This document shows, in pieces, positions 19,454 through 28,280 of a DNA stretch of 64,000 nucleotides. A model generated the notes under the pieces. That model saw only the letters and a list, made by a program, of their open reading frames with translations, was not told where the DNA came from and made no database searches. The stretch lies in the NCBI RefSeq assembly GCF_003056335.1, contig NZ_PYWA01000001.1, forward strand, positions 62,001 through 126,000, written 5' to 3'. The DNA comes from Paracoccus indicus (GTDB lineage Bacteria > Pseudomonadota > Alphaproteobacteria > Rhodobacterales > Rhodobacteraceae). The translations under genes were made by a program, and so were the position numbers. The stretch's first letter is position 1. The number at the start of each line of letters is the position of its first letter.

Positions 19454-19571
19454 GGGAGCCTTCGGAAAATATCGTGATGCGACACGGGCGGTCGGACGTT
19501 AACGCTTTGGTAACGGTCGCCGTGCCATCCTTGCGCGCAAGTGATAGTCAACAGGCCGCGAAAGGACAAGG

Positions 19572-21692
19572 ATGTTGCCCCAGCAGGGCGCGGCCCCCAC
19601 GAACGCCTTTCGCCCCCGCCCCGCCGCCGCCGCGCGTGCGGGGCTGTTTCCATGGGTGCCTGTGCTTTTGTCGATGGGGATCGCCCTGTGGTTCTGGCGG
19701 CCGGCGCTGCTGGGCGCGGGGCAATGGGTCGCGCTGGCCATCGTGGTCGCGGTATCGCTGGCGCTGGCGCTTTCGGCGCATCGCATCGCGGCGCGGGGCA
19801 GGATCGGCTGGCCGATGGCCGATGCGCTGCATCTTGGGGCGCTGGCGGTGATGCTGGTGGCGCTTGGGGTCGGTCTGGCGGGCTGGCGCGCGGCCCATGT
19901 TGCGGCCCCCGTGCTGGAGTGGCGATACTACGGCCCCGTCGAGGGGCGCGTGACCGAGATCGACCGATCCTCGCGCGATCGGATGCGCGTGACGCTGGAT
20001 CAGGTGATCCTGCGCGACCTGTCCCCCGACCGCACGCCCGCCAAGGTGCGCCTGTCGCTGATGGACCCCAAGGCCGATCTGCCGCCCCTTGGTCAGCGGG
20101 TGATGCTGACGGGGCATCTGGGACCGCCCTCCCCGCCCGCAGCGCCGGGCAGCTTCGATTTTCGCACCTATGCCTGGTTCCAGCAGTTGGGGGCCGTCGG
20201 CTATTCCCGCACGCCGATCATGGCGGTGGCGCAGCCCGCGGGGGGCATCTGGTGGCTGCATCGGGCGCGGCTGAAGGTCAGCGCCGCCATCCGCGACCGG
20301 ATCGGCGGACAGGCGGGCGGCGTGGCCTCGGCGCTGATGACCGGCGACCGGTCGGGCATTTCCGAACAGACGAACGAGGTGATGCGGGCCTCGAACCTCT
20401 ATCACATCATCTCGATTTCGGGGCTGCACATGGGGATGCTGGCGGGCTTCGTCTATTCGGGGCTGCGGCTGCTGACCGTGGCGGTTCAGGGCGCTGGCAT
20501 CGGGCTGGGCCGACCTTTGCACAAATGGGCCGCGGGCGGAGCCTTGGCGGCGGCCGCGGCCTATCTGTGGCTGTCGGGCGGCGGCGTGGCGACGGAACGC
20601 GCCTTCGTCATGGTCGCCGTCATGCTGGGGGCGATCCTGGCCGACAGGCGGGCGATATCCTTCCGCTCGGTCGCGCTGGCAGGAACCGTCATCCTGATCC
20701 TCACCCCCGAGGCCGTCACCGGCGCGGGTTTCCAGATGAGCTTTGCCGCCACCATTGCGCTGATCATCAGCTATGGCCCCTGGTCGCGCATCGCGCCTTG
20801 GTTCCCGTGGTGGATCAAGCCCGTCGCGATGCTGGTGGTGTCGTCGCTGGTTGCGGCGCTGGCGACCTCGCCCATCGCCGCGGCGCATTTCAACCGGATG
20901 GCGCAATACGGGCTGCTGGCGAACCTGCTGGCGGTGCCGGTGATGGGCACGCTTGTCATGCCCGCAGGCGTCATCGGCGCGGTTCTGGCGCTGGTCGGGG
21001 CCGAGGCTCCGGCGCTGTGGGTCATGGGCATCGGCACCAAGTGGATGCTGCTGGTGGCGGAATATGTCGCAGGTCTGGGCGGGTCGGTCATGGCCGTTGC
21101 CAAGCCCCCCGCCGCCGTCATCCCGATGATGGAATTCGGCGCCGTGCTGACCATCCTGTGCTGGCGCGACAAGGCCCATCGCAACATGGCGCAGACCTGC
21201 GGGCTGGCGGTGGGCATGGCGATGATGGTCGCATCCGCCGCCATCTGGGCCACCGCCCATCGCCCCCTGATCCTGATCGCCCCCGAGGGCGAGGCCGTGG
21301 GCCTTATGACCGATCAGGGGCGCGCGGTGTCGAAACCCAAGGGCGGCGCCTTCGTCATCTCATCTTGGCTGCAAGAGGATGGCGACATGGACACGCAGGA
21401 GACATCCGCCGCCCGCCCCGCATGGCAGGGCGACAAGCGGGACCGTTGGGCCGCGCTGCCCGATGGCTGGCAGCTGTGGCATCTGACCGGCAAGGGGTCC
21501 GGCGACCGTGCCCGCGATGCCTGCGAGCCCAAGCGCATCGTCGTGGTGGCTGAAAAGCCGGACCTGAAGCGCCCCGCCTGCCTGCTGTTCGATCCCGCCA
21601 GCCTGCGTCGCACGGGGGCCGTGGCGATCGACTTCAGCCAAGGGACGCCCCTCTGGCGGCAGGGCAAGATGGACCCCCTGCGCCCGCAGTGA
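19572..21692 (+). CDS. comEC: ComEC/Rec2 family DNA-uptake channel protein
   Basis: Polytopic inner-membrane protein of 706 residues. The N-terminal part has membrane segments and a soluble OB-like (DUF4131) region (about 100-215). The Competence domain follows with HIISISGLHMGMLAGFVYSGL and AGFQMSFAATIALI. Only a short soluble tail remains after the last membrane helix, so the beta-lactamase-like domain seen in some ComEC proteins is reduced or absent. It should move single-stranded DNA into the cytoplasm during transformation. AAAGGA precedes the ATG by 5 bases. No other competence gene except possibly the TfoX-domain gene lies nearby. Confidence 0.9.
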   Translation: MLPQQGAAPTNAFRPRPAAAARAGLFPWVPVLLSMGIALWFWRPALLGAGQWVALAIVVAVSLALALSAHRIAARGRIGWPMADALHLGALAVMLVALGVGLAGWRAAHVAAPVLEWRYYGPVEGRVTEIDRSSRDRMRVTLDQVILRDLSPDRTPAKVRLSLMDPKADLPPLGQRVMLTGHLGPPSPPAAPGSFDFRTYAWFQQLGAVGYSRTPIMAVAQPAGGIWWLHRARLKVSAAIRDRIGGQAGGVASALMTGDRSGISEQTNEVMRASNLYHIISISGLHMGMLAGFVYSGLRLLTVAVQGAGIGLGRPLHKWAAGGALAAAAAYLWLSGGGVATERAFVMVAVMLGAILADRRAISFRSVALAGTVILILTPEAVTGAGFQMSFAATIALIISYGPWSRIAPWFPWWIKPVAMLVVSSLVAALATSPIAAAHFNRMAQYGLLANLLAVPVMGTLVMPAGVIGAVLALVGAEAPALWVMGIGTKWMLLVAEYVAGLGGSVMAVAKPPAAVIPMMEFGAVLTILCWRDKAHRNMAQTCGLAVGMAMMVASAAIWATAHRPLILIAPEGEAVGLMTDQGRAVSKPKGGAFVISSWLQEDGDMDTQETSAARPAWQGDKRDRWAALPDGWQLWHLTGKGSGDRARDACEPKRIVVVAEKPDLKRPACLLFDPASLRRTGAVAIDFSQGTPLWRQGKMDPLRPQ

Positions 21693-21700
21693 AACGACGA

Positions 21701-21728
21701 ACGCCCGGCCGTTTCACGGGCCGGGCGT
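21701..21728. terminator. Bidirectional terminator between comEC and aminotransferase
   Basis: ACGCCCGGCC and GGCCGGGCGT form a perfect 10-bp stem with an 8-base loop in the gap between two converging genes. T-runs are short on both sides. Confidence 0.75.
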
Positions 21729-21749
21729 CTGGATGTCGTGGCGGCAGGA

Positions 21750-23111
21750 TCAGGCGACTTCGGCGAAGACTTTGCCCAGCGCCTTGTCCAGCTTCTCGAA
21801 CATCTCGTCCATCTGCGGCTCGGTCATGATGAAGGGCGGGCAGAGGACGATGGACTGGCCCAAGGGGCGACAGATCAGGCCCATGTCGGTGCAGGTGTTG
21901 GCAATGCGTTCGCTGACCGAAAGCGATCCGTCGAAGGGGGTCTTGGTGGCCTTGTCCTTGACCGCCTCCAGCGCCCACATGAAGCCCACGCCGCGATATT
22001 CGCCGATGTTGGGGTTCTGGGCCAACTGGCGCAGATTATCCTCGAAACGTGGCGCCAGATTGCGGACGTTTTCGGCCAGCCCCTCGTTCTTCACCACGTC
22101 GATGGCCTTCAGCGCGACCGCGCAGCCCACCGGATGCCCCGAGGCGGTGAAGCCATGCGGGAATTCCTCGATCTTCTCGATCGCGGCCTGCAGGCGCTCG
22201 GCCAGTTCCGGCCCCAGGATCACCGCGCCCATCGGGAACAGCCCCGCCGTCAGGTTCTTCGAGCTGATGATCGCATCGGGCGTGAAGTCATAGGTCTGCG
22301 CGCCCCAGGTGTTGCCCGTGCGCCCGAAGCCGGTGATCACCTCGTCCGAGATCATGGGGATGCCGTATTTCTTCAGGATCGGCATGACCGCCTGGAAATA
22401 TCCCTTCGAGGGCGGGATGACGCCGCCTGCGCCCTGCACCGGTTCGGCAAAGAAGCCCGCGATGGTGTCGGCGCCTTCCTTCTGGATCGTCTCCTCCAGT
22501 TCGCGCGCAAGGCGGGTGGTGAACTGATCCTCGGTCTCGCCCTCGGCGCCATAGCGCCAGTAATGCGGGCAGCCGACGTGGATGAAGCCCGGCAGCGGCA
22601 GGCCGAAGACCTCGTTGTAGGGCTTGCCGGTCATGCTGGCCGACACCGCCGTCACGCCGTGATAGGCGTTCCAGCGGGTGATGATCTTGCGCTTCTGCGG
22701 ATTGCCTTCGGAGGCATGCATGAACCACAGCATCTTGACCATGGTGTCGTTCGCTTCCGACCCCGAGTTCGTATAGAACACCTTGCCGCTGGAAAACGGC
22801 GAGACCTCGACCAGCTTTTCCGACAGCATCACCGTCTGGTCGGACATCCGCCCGAAGAAGGCGTGATAGCCTGGAAAGCGGTCGTATTGGTCCTTGGCGG
22901 CCTGCGCCAGGCCCTTGTGGTCGAAACCCGCGACCATGTTCCACAGGCCGGAATTGGCATCCAGGTAACGGTTGCCGTTCACATCGACCACATAGGGGCC
23001 TTCGCCATGCGTCAGCACGACCGCGCCGCGCTTGTGCACGCTTGGCAGGTCGGTGAAGCCGTAAAGGGAATATTCGTCTGCGCGCGCTTCCCAGCTTTGC
23101 GGTGTCGTCAT
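21750..23111 (-). CDS. Class III (omega-type) pyridoxal-phosphate aminotransferase
   Basis: Fold-type I PLP enzyme of 453 residues. Family landmarks are YTNSGSEANDTMVKM, the AYHG segment, ISDEVITGFGRTG with the PLP-binding Asp, and SSKNLTAGLFPMGAV with the Schiff-base lysine. It resembles aminotransferases acting on putrescine, beta-alanine, taurine or other omega-amines with pyruvate, but the substrate cannot be settled by reading. The ATG at 23111 follows GAGGAG at 7 bases; the ORF can be extended to 23126 without support. It stands alone, divergent from the secreted hydrolase. Confidence 0.93.
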   Translation of the reverse strand: MTTPQSWEARADEYSLYGFTDLPSVHKRGAVVLTHGEGPYVVDVNGNRYLDANSGLWNMVAGFDHKGLAQAAKDQYDRFPGYHAFFGRMSDQTVMLSEKLVEVSPFSSGKVFYTNSGSEANDTMVKMLWFMHASEGNPQKRKIITRWNAYHGVTAVSASMTGKPYNEVFGLPLPGFIHVGCPHYWRYGAEGETEDQFTTRLARELEETIQKEGADTIAGFFAEPVQGAGGVIPPSKGYFQAVMPILKKYGIPMISDEVITGFGRTGNTWGAQTYDFTPDAIISSKNLTAGLFPMGAVILGPELAERLQAAIEKIEEFPHGFTASGHPVGCAVALKAIDVVKNEGLAENVRNLAPRFEDNLRQLAQNPNIGEYRGVGFMWALEAVKDKATKTPFDGSLSVSERIANTCTDMGLICRPLGQSIVLCPPFIMTEPQMDEMFEKLDKALGKVFAEVA

Positions 23112-23266
23112 GGTGATGCTCCTCAACCGGATCTTGGGGGCAGGCTATCCGCGCCGCCCTGCGCGTTCAATGGGGCCTTTCGACAGCGACCGCCCGCACG
23201 CGGGTCGTGCTTGTCACGAGGCCTGCCGATATGCACAGTCTGCACATGACCCGAGGAGGAGACCCT

Positions 23267-24595
23267 ATGAAACGACTGATGATGGCCGCCGCCATGATCG
23301 CCTGCGCCGCGCCGCTGGCCGCCGAGCAGACACCCACAGCCCCGCAGGAGGCGCAGGTGAACCGCATCGACATGATCCGCCCCGACGCGCCGGAACTGGC
23401 CCCCTATGGCCCCTTCCCCGTGGGCGTGAGGGCGGCGGAATTTACCGACCCCGACCGCATCGACGTCAAGGCCACCATGGCGACGGGCACGCCGCCGCGC
23501 GGTCCCCGCACCCTGCCCGCCGAGATCTGGTACCCCGCAGCCCAAGGCACCGCACCCGGCGTCGCCTATGACACCATGCTGCGCGACGGCGAAACGCAGA
23601 TCCAGCTGCATGGCCGCGCCAGCCGTGACGCGACGCCCGCGGACGGCAACTTCCCCCTGCTGATCGTGTCCCACGGCTTTCCCGGCAACCGCTATCTGCT
23701 GAGCCACCTGGCCGAGAATATGGCGTCCAAGGGCTATGTCGTCGTGGCCGCCGATCATCCCGAAAGCACCTATGACGACATGGGGCCCTTCACCTCGACC
23801 CTGGTGAACCGGGCGGTGGACCAGCGCTTCCTGTTGGACAGCATGGCCGGGCTGGACGACGACATCGGGGCGATCACCGATGCCGAGAATACCGGTGTCG
23901 TCGGCTATTCCATGGGCGGCTATGGCGCGATGATCTTCGGCGGCGCGGGCCTGACGGAAACCGCCGTTCAGCGCGACCAGCCCGAACGCTTCATTCCGCC
24001 ACAAAAGCTGCTGTCGCGCCTGCAGGCGGGCAGTAACGAACACGCCGATCTGGTCGATCCGCGCGTCAAGGCCGTGATCGCCATCGCCCCCTGGGGTCGC
24101 CAATACGAGTTCTGGGACGCCGAGGGCTTGGCCGGTTTCGAAAAGCCGCTGATGCTGGTTGCAGGCAGCGCCGACGACGTGTCGCAATATGACGCGATCC
24201 GCCAGATCTTCGACCAGACCACCGGCACCACGCGCCACCTGCTGACCTTCAACGATGCCAACCACAACGCCGCCGCCGCCATGCCCGCGCCGGTCGAATC
24301 ATGGGAGCATTCCGAAAGCTTGGGCCGCGCGCCCTTCGACCATTACGCCGATGCGGTCTGGGACACGGTGCGGATGAACAACATCCTGCAGCATTTCGCG
24401 ACGGCCTATTTCGACCTGCACCTGAAGGGCGATCAGGACAAGGCGCGCTTCCTGGATCTGACGCCAGCCTCGGACGACGGCATTCAGGCACTGGATGACA
24501 ATGGCAAGCCGACTGCCGACAACACCTATTGGGCGGGCTTCCCCGATCGCAGCGCCAAGGCTCTGCGCTTCGAGACGCATCAGAAGGGCGAATGA
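23267..24595 (+). CDS. Secreted alpha/beta hydrolase (PAF-acetylhydrolase/dienelactone-hydrolase-like)
   Basis: Predicted exported hydrolase of 442 residues. A Sec signal peptide is clear (MKRLMMAAAMIACAAPLAAE). The mature protein has an alpha/beta-hydrolase oxyanion segment (VSHGFPGNRYLLSHLAENMA), the nucleophile elbow GYSMGGYG and a late NDANHN that may hold the catalytic His. The long cap between the elbow and the His is of the type seen in platelet-activating-factor acetylhydrolase-like enzymes; substrate unknown. GGAGGA lies 6 bases before the ATG at 23267. The last 16 bases overlap the converging TfoX-domain gene. Confidence 0.85.
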   Translation: MKRLMMAAAMIACAAPLAAEQTPTAPQEAQVNRIDMIRPDAPELAPYGPFPVGVRAAEFTDPDRIDVKATMATGTPPRGPRTLPAEIWYPAAQGTAPGVAYDTMLRDGETQIQLHGRASRDATPADGNFPLLIVSHGFPGNRYLLSHLAENMASKGYVVVAADHPESTYDDMGPFTSTLVNRAVDQRFLLDSMAGLDDDIGAITDAENTGVVGYSMGGYGAMIFGGAGLTETAVQRDQPERFIPPQKLLSRLQAGSNEHADLVDPRVKAVIAIAPWGRQYEFWDAEGLAGFEKPLMLVAGSADDVSQYDAIRQIFDQTTGTTRHLLTFNDANHNAAAAMPAPVESWEHSESLGRAPFDHYADAVWDTVRMNNILQHFATAYFDLHLKGDQDKARFLDLTPASDDGIQALDDNGKPTADNTYWAGFPDRSAKALRFETHQKGE

Positions 24596-24927
24596 CCCGC
24601 AGGGGGGCGGCGCAACCCGATGGCATCCAATTCCGCCTGGATGCCCGACAGGGGGCCGCCCCGTACATCCGCGACCAACGCGTCGAAACGCGCCCGCAGG
24701 GCGGCCTTCTCGTCGCCCTTGCAATCGTTCCACGGGCGCCCCTGCAGGGCCATGTGCATGACGTAATAGCCGATGAAATGCGGACGCTCGCCCTGCGCCA
24801 GCAACGCGCGATAGGCCGCATCGGCCCCCATCGCCCGCAGCGTCGCCGCATCGGGGATGCCCGCCGCGATCAGCGATCCTGCCGTCGCGGGGCCGATATT
24901 CCTGATCGTGACCAGATCGCTGTCCAT
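24580..24927 (-). CDS. Stand-alone TfoX C-terminal-domain protein
   Basis: Protein of 115 residues matching the C-terminal domain of TfoX/Sxy: it begins with a helix-hairpin-helix-like [15 protein letters not shown] and continues [21 protein letters not shown], then [15 protein letters not shown]. Full TfoX has an N-terminal domain that is missing here. In Haemophilus and Vibrio TfoX controls competence genes, but single-domain versions in alphaproteobacteria have no known role to me. GGGAAGG lies 5 bases before the ATG. Its 3' end overlaps the hydrolase gene by 16 bases. Confidence 0.85.
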   Translation of the reverse strand: MDSDLVTIRNIGPATAGSLIAAGIPDAATLRAMGADAAYRALLAQGERPHFIGYYVMHMALQGRPWNDCKGDEKAALRARFDALVADVRGGPLSGIQAELDAIGLRRPPAGHSPF

Positions 24928-24989
24928 GCCAGCCTTCCCAAAAGCCCTGCTTTTGTGTATCAGCGCGCGAACCCCAAGGACAATGTGGC

Positions 24990-26327
24990 ATGACCGATCA
25001 AGCCGGGACCGCAGCCGCGGCCAAGAAACTCTTCATCAAGACCTATGGCTGCCAGATGAACGTCTATGACAGCCAGCGCATGGCCGAGGCGATGGGCGCT
25101 GAGGGCTATGTCCTGACCGAGGATCAGTCGGACGCCGACATGGTCCTGCTGAACACCTGCCATATCCGCGAAAAGGCGGCCGAGAAGCTCTATTCCGACC
25201 TTGGACGTCTGAAGCCGCTGAAAGCCGCGAAACCCGACCTGAAGATCGGCGTCGCGGGCTGCGTGGCCCAGGCCGAGGGCGCCGAGATCACCCGCCGCAT
25301 GCCCTTGGTCGATCTGGTCGTAGGCCCGCAGTCCTATCACCGCCTGCCCGCCATGGCGCGCGGCGAAGGTCCGAAGATCGACACCGACTTCCCGGCCGAG
25401 GACAAGTTCGACCACCTGCCCGAACGCATGGCCACCCGCCGCGCCCCCGCCGCCTTCCTGACCGTGCAGGAGGGCTGCGACAAGTTCTGCGCGTTCTGCG
25501 TCGTCCCCTATACTCGCGGGGCCGAGGTCAGCCGCCCCGTCGAACGCATCCTCTCCGAGGCGCGGGGCCTAGTCACGCGCGGCGTGCGCGAACTGACGCT
25601 TCTGGGCCAGAACGTGAATGGCTGGCACGGGGTCGGGCCCGATGGCCGCGAATGGGGCTTTGGCCGCCTGATCCGCGCCATCTCCGAGATCGAGGGCCTG
25701 GACCGCATCCGCTATACGACTAGCCATCCCAACGACATGGCCGATGACCTGATCGAGGCGCATCGCGACATCCCCGCGCTGATGCCCTATCTTCACCTGC
25801 CGGTGCAATCGGGCAGCGACCGCATCCTGAAGGCGATGAACCGCAAGCATACGGCGGACCAATACCTGCGGTTGATCGACCGTATCCGCGCCGCCCGCCC
25901 CGACATCCTGATGACCAGCGATTTTATCGTCGGCTTCCCGGGCGAGACCGATCAGGATCATGCCGACACGCTGCGACTGGTCGAACAGGTAGGCTTCGGC
26001 ACGGCCTTCAGCTTCAAATACTCGCCCCGCCCCGGCACCCCCGCCTATGACCGCCCCGAGGTCGAGGCCGCCGTCGCCGATGCCCGCCTGCAGGAATTGC
26101 AGGCATTGCTGACGCGTCAACAACGCGCCGTTCAAAACGACATGGTCGGCCGCACCCTTGGTGTCCTCTTCGAGAAACAGGGCCGAGATGCGGGCCAGAT
26201 GATCGGCAAGTCCGATTACCTGCATTCGGTCTTCGTTGATGCGCCGCAAGGCCAGATCGGCGATCTGGTGCAAGTGCGCATCGTCGAAAGCGCCACGAAT
26301 TCACTGCGCGGCGAACTGATCAGCTAA
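24990..26327 (+). CDS. miaB: tRNA-2-methylthio-N6-dimethylallyladenosine synthase MiaB
   Basis: Radical-SAM methylthiotransferase (445 residues) that modifies i6A37 in tRNA. The N-terminal UPF0004 domain has the cluster ligands C21 ([12 protein letters not shown]), C57 (LLNTCHIRE) and C91 (GVAGCVAQ). The radical-SAM motif is C163/C167/C170 ([17 protein letters not shown]). A TRAM domain ends the protein. AAGGA lies 9 bases before the ATG. It converges on queE, separated by a GC-rich hairpin module. Confidence 0.97.
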   Translation: MTDQAGTAAAAKKLFIKTYGCQMNVYDSQRMAEAMGAEGYVLTEDQSDADMVLLNTCHIREKAAEKLYSDLGRLKPLKAAKPDLKIGVAGCVAQAEGAEITRRMPLVDLVVGPQSYHRLPAMARGEGPKIDTDFPAEDKFDHLPERMATRRAPAAFLTVQEGCDKFCAFCVVPYTRGAEVSRPVERILSEARGLVTRGVRELTLLGQNVNGWHGVGPDGREWGFGRLIRAISEIEGLDRIRYTTSHPNDMADDLIEAHRDIPALMPYLHLPVQSGSDRILKAMNRKHTADQYLRLIDRIRAARPDILMTSDFIVGFPGETDQDHADTLRLVEQVGFGTAFSFKYSPRPGTPAYDRPEVEAAVADARLQELQALLTRQQRAVQNDMVGRTLGVLFEKQGRDAGQMIGKSDYLHSVFVDAPQGQIGDLVQVRIVESATNSLRGELIS

Positions 26328-26384
26328 GGCGAGGGCAGCGGGGGGTCCGGGGGACAGCAGCCCCCCGGCGTCGCGGGACGCAAT
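26328..26384. repeat. GC-rich intergenic hairpin module, copy 2
   Basis: Starts directly after the miaB stop and runs to the queE stop. It has a CCGGGGG / CCCCCGG stem with an ACAGCAGC loop, then GCGTCGCGGGACGCAAT touching the queE stop. It matches copy 1 at 15866-15922 along nearly its whole length. Confidence 0.7.
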
Positions 26385-27094
26385 CACACCCCGCGCAGGT
26401 TTCCCCACAACATCACATGCAATTGCGGCAGGACCCGGGGCCGGAACCAGCGATCCGCCGTCACCTTCTCGACCAACCACAGCAGCCTGTCCGCCACATC
26501 CTGCGCCGCGACCGGCACATCGGGGTCGACTTCGGGGTTGCCGGGCTGCAGGTAAAGCGGCAGGTCGGGATAGCGGACGGCGGCATCCTGCGCCCACGCA
26601 TAGTCGCGGTCGTCGAAGATCACGATCTTCATCACGGTCTGCCCCGCGTCCCGGCCCGCCTGAACGCAGGCGTCGAAAGCCTCCCAATCCACCACCTGAT
26701 CGCTGGAGGGCGGCTTGGGGCTCAGCACCAGCATGTCCAGATCCGCAAACCACGGACGCGCGACCGAGCCTTGGGTCTCGCAGGCAAAGCGGTATCCTTG
26801 GGCCTTTCCCATGGCGATCACCGGGGCGAAATCCTGGATGGCCGGGTTGCCCCCCGAGATCGAGACGGTCAGCGGCACGCCCCCCGACAGATCGCGCACC
26901 TGCTGCCAGATTTGCGCTGGCTCCATCGGAGCCCATGTGTCGCGAAAGGCGCTGTCCACGGCATGCATCGAATCGCACCAGCTGCAACGGTAATCGCAGC
27001 CGCCTGCGCGGATGAAGACGGTGGGTTCGCCGATCAGGGCACCCTCGCCCTGGATGGTGGGGCCGAAGATCTCGGCGATGCGCAGACGGGTCAT
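26384..27094 (-). CDS. queE: 7-carboxy-7-deazaguanine synthase QueE
   Basis: Radical-SAM enzyme (236 residues) that contracts 6-carboxytetrahydropterin to 7-carboxy-7-deazaguanine in queuosine synthesis. The N-terminus reads [18 protein letters not shown], with the cluster cysteines C33, C37 and C40 in [16 protein letters not shown] and a later [10 protein letters not shown]. The start at 27094 overlaps the queD stop by four bases (ATGA); longer readings of the frame run into queD. It is the last gene of the queC-queD-queE operon. Confidence 0.96.
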   Translation of the reverse strand: MTRLRIAEIFGPTIQGEGALIGEPTVFIRAGGCDYRCSWCDSMHAVDSAFRDTWAPMEPAQIWQQVRDLSGGVPLTVSISGGNPAIQDFAPVIAMGKAQGYRFACETQGSVARPWFADLDMLVLSPKPPSSDQVVDWEAFDACVQAGRDAGQTVMKIVIFDDRDYAWAQDAAVRYPDLPLYLQPGNPEVDPDVPVAAQDVADRLLWLVEKVTADRWFRPRVLPQLHVMLWGNLRGV

Positions 27095-27444
27095 GGGCGG
27101 TACTCGGCCCAGGTCTTGGGCGTCTCGCTGATCCTGACGGCGGTGGTTTCGGGCCAGCGGGCGGCGCACCAGTCGAAGAAGTGCCGCGCCATGTTCTCGG
27201 CCGTCGAGGGGCCGTCCAGCACGTCGTTCAGGTGGCGGTGATCGAAGGTCCCGTCGATGTAATCCTTCAGCGGCTTCAATTCATGGTAATCGCGCACGAA
27301 GCCGTCCGCGTTCAGATCGGCGGATGCTAGTTCGACCACGACGATGTAGTTGTGCCCATGCAGCCGCGCGCATTGATGGTCGTCCGGCAGATGCGCCAGC
27401 TGGTGCGAGGCGCTGAAGTGGAACTCTTTGCTGATCCGGTACAT
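27091..27444 (-). CDS. queD: 6-carboxy-5,6,7,8-tetrahydropterin synthase QueD
   Basis: PTPS-fold enzyme (117 residues) converting dihydroneopterin triphosphate to 6-carboxytetrahydropterin. The family pattern is plain: [18 protein letters not shown] with the catalytic Cys and zinc histidines, and DHRHLND. It lies between queC and queE; its ATG at 27444 overlaps the queC TGA, and a GTG one codon earlier is possible. GAGGGGG precedes the start. Confidence 0.97.
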   Translation of the reverse strand: MYRISKEFHFSASHQLAHLPDDHQCARLHGHNYIVVVELASADLNADGFVRDYHELKPLKDYIDGTFDHRHLNDVLDGPSTAENMARHFFDWCAARWPETTAVRISETPKTWAEYRP

Positions 27445-28145
27445 CACGCCCCCTCATGCGCGGCGATGGCCGCCTGCCAGTAATCGGGATCGGCGTAATC
27501 GGTGGGATCGGCCACGCCCGCCAGATGGAAGGCCTCGCGCCGTTCGACGCAGGTGCCGCAGCGTCCGCAATGCCAATCGCCGCCCTTGTAGCAGGACCAT
27601 GTCTCCGCGAAGGGCGTTGCATGGCGCGCGCCCTCGGCCACGATATCGGATTTGGTCGCATGAACGAAGGGCACATGCAGGACAATATCGGCATAGCCGT
27701 CCAGTGCCGCCTTCTGCATCGCGCCGAAGGCGTCGGTGAAGGCCGGGCGGCAGTCCGGATAGATGAAGTGATCGCCCCCATGCACCGCCGCCGCGACCGC
27801 ATCATCGCCATTGGCTGCCGCGATACAGAAGGCGATGGTCAGCATGATCGGGTTGCGGTTCGGGACGACGGTGATGCGCATCGTCTCCTCGGCGTAATGG
27901 CCGTCGGGGACGTCGATGTCATCGGTCAGGGCCGATCCCGACAGCGCGGCACCCAAGCCCGACAGATCGACCAGATGGAACGGCACGCCAAGGCGGCGGG
28001 CGCAGGCGGCAGCGAAGTCCAGCTCCCTGCGATGGCGCTGGCCGTAATCGAAGCTGACGATGCGCGAAAGTTGCCCCTGCCCGGCAAGGCTGTGCGCCAG
28101 CGAAACGGAATCGAGTCCGCCGGAGCAGACAAGTGTGGTCTTCAT
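27444..28145 (-). CDS. queC: 7-cyano-7-deazaguanine (preQ0) synthase QueC
   Basis: ATP-dependent enzyme (233 residues) that turns 7-carboxy-7-deazaguanine into preQ0. The PP-loop is SGGLDS (residues 8-13) and the zinc site is formed by C185, C193, C196 and C199 (CYKGGDWHCGRCGTC). It heads the queC-queD-queE operon. The AAGGG ribosome-binding site 8 bases upstream forms the 3' end of a probable preQ1-I riboswitch, so translation is likely repressed by queuosine precursor. Confidence 0.97.
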   Translation of the reverse strand: MKTTLVCSGGLDSVSLAHSLAGQGQLSRIVSFDYGQRHRRELDFAAACARRLGVPFHLVDLSGLGAALSGSALTDDIDVPDGHYAEETMRITVVPNRNPIMLTIAFCIAAANGDDAVAAAVHGGDHFIYPDCRPAFTDAFGAMQKAALDGYADIVLHVPFVHATKSDIVAEGARHATPFAETWSCYKGGDWHCGRCGTCVERREAFHLAGVADPTDYADPDYWQAAIAAHEGA

Positions 28146-28153
28146 ATCTGTAA

Positions 28154-28191
28154 CCCTTGTTTTTGTGACCCGGGTAGGCTGCGACCGGGTG
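28154..28191 (-). promoter_or_regulatory. Probable preQ1-I riboswitch in the queC leader
   Basis: Read on the minus strand, ACCCGG pairs with CCGGGT (P1) around an 11-base loop UCGCAGCCUAC, followed by the A-rich tail CACAAAAACAAGGG. Stem, loop start (GGUCGCAG) and tail (ACAAAAACAAGGG) closely match the preQ1-I class, especially the Thermoanaerobacter tengcongensis example as I remember it. The terminal GGG is the queC ribosome-binding site, which points to translational control. Location before the first gene of the preQ0 pathway fits. Confidence 0.88.
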
Positions 28192-28224
28192 CGTGCCGAT
28201 TATCAGCGGATGCGCCGAAAGTGA

Positions 28225-28246
28225 AGGGCGGGGAAGACCCCGCCCT
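28225..28246. terminator. Hairpin after polA
   Basis: AGGGCGGGG and CCCCGCCCT form a perfect 9-bp stem with a 4-base AAGA loop, 35 bases past the polA stop and upstream of the queC leader. The following T-run is weak on the minus strand. Confidence 0.7.
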
Positions 28247-28280
28247 TTATGGGTATTTGGACAACCGAGAAATGCGGGCC

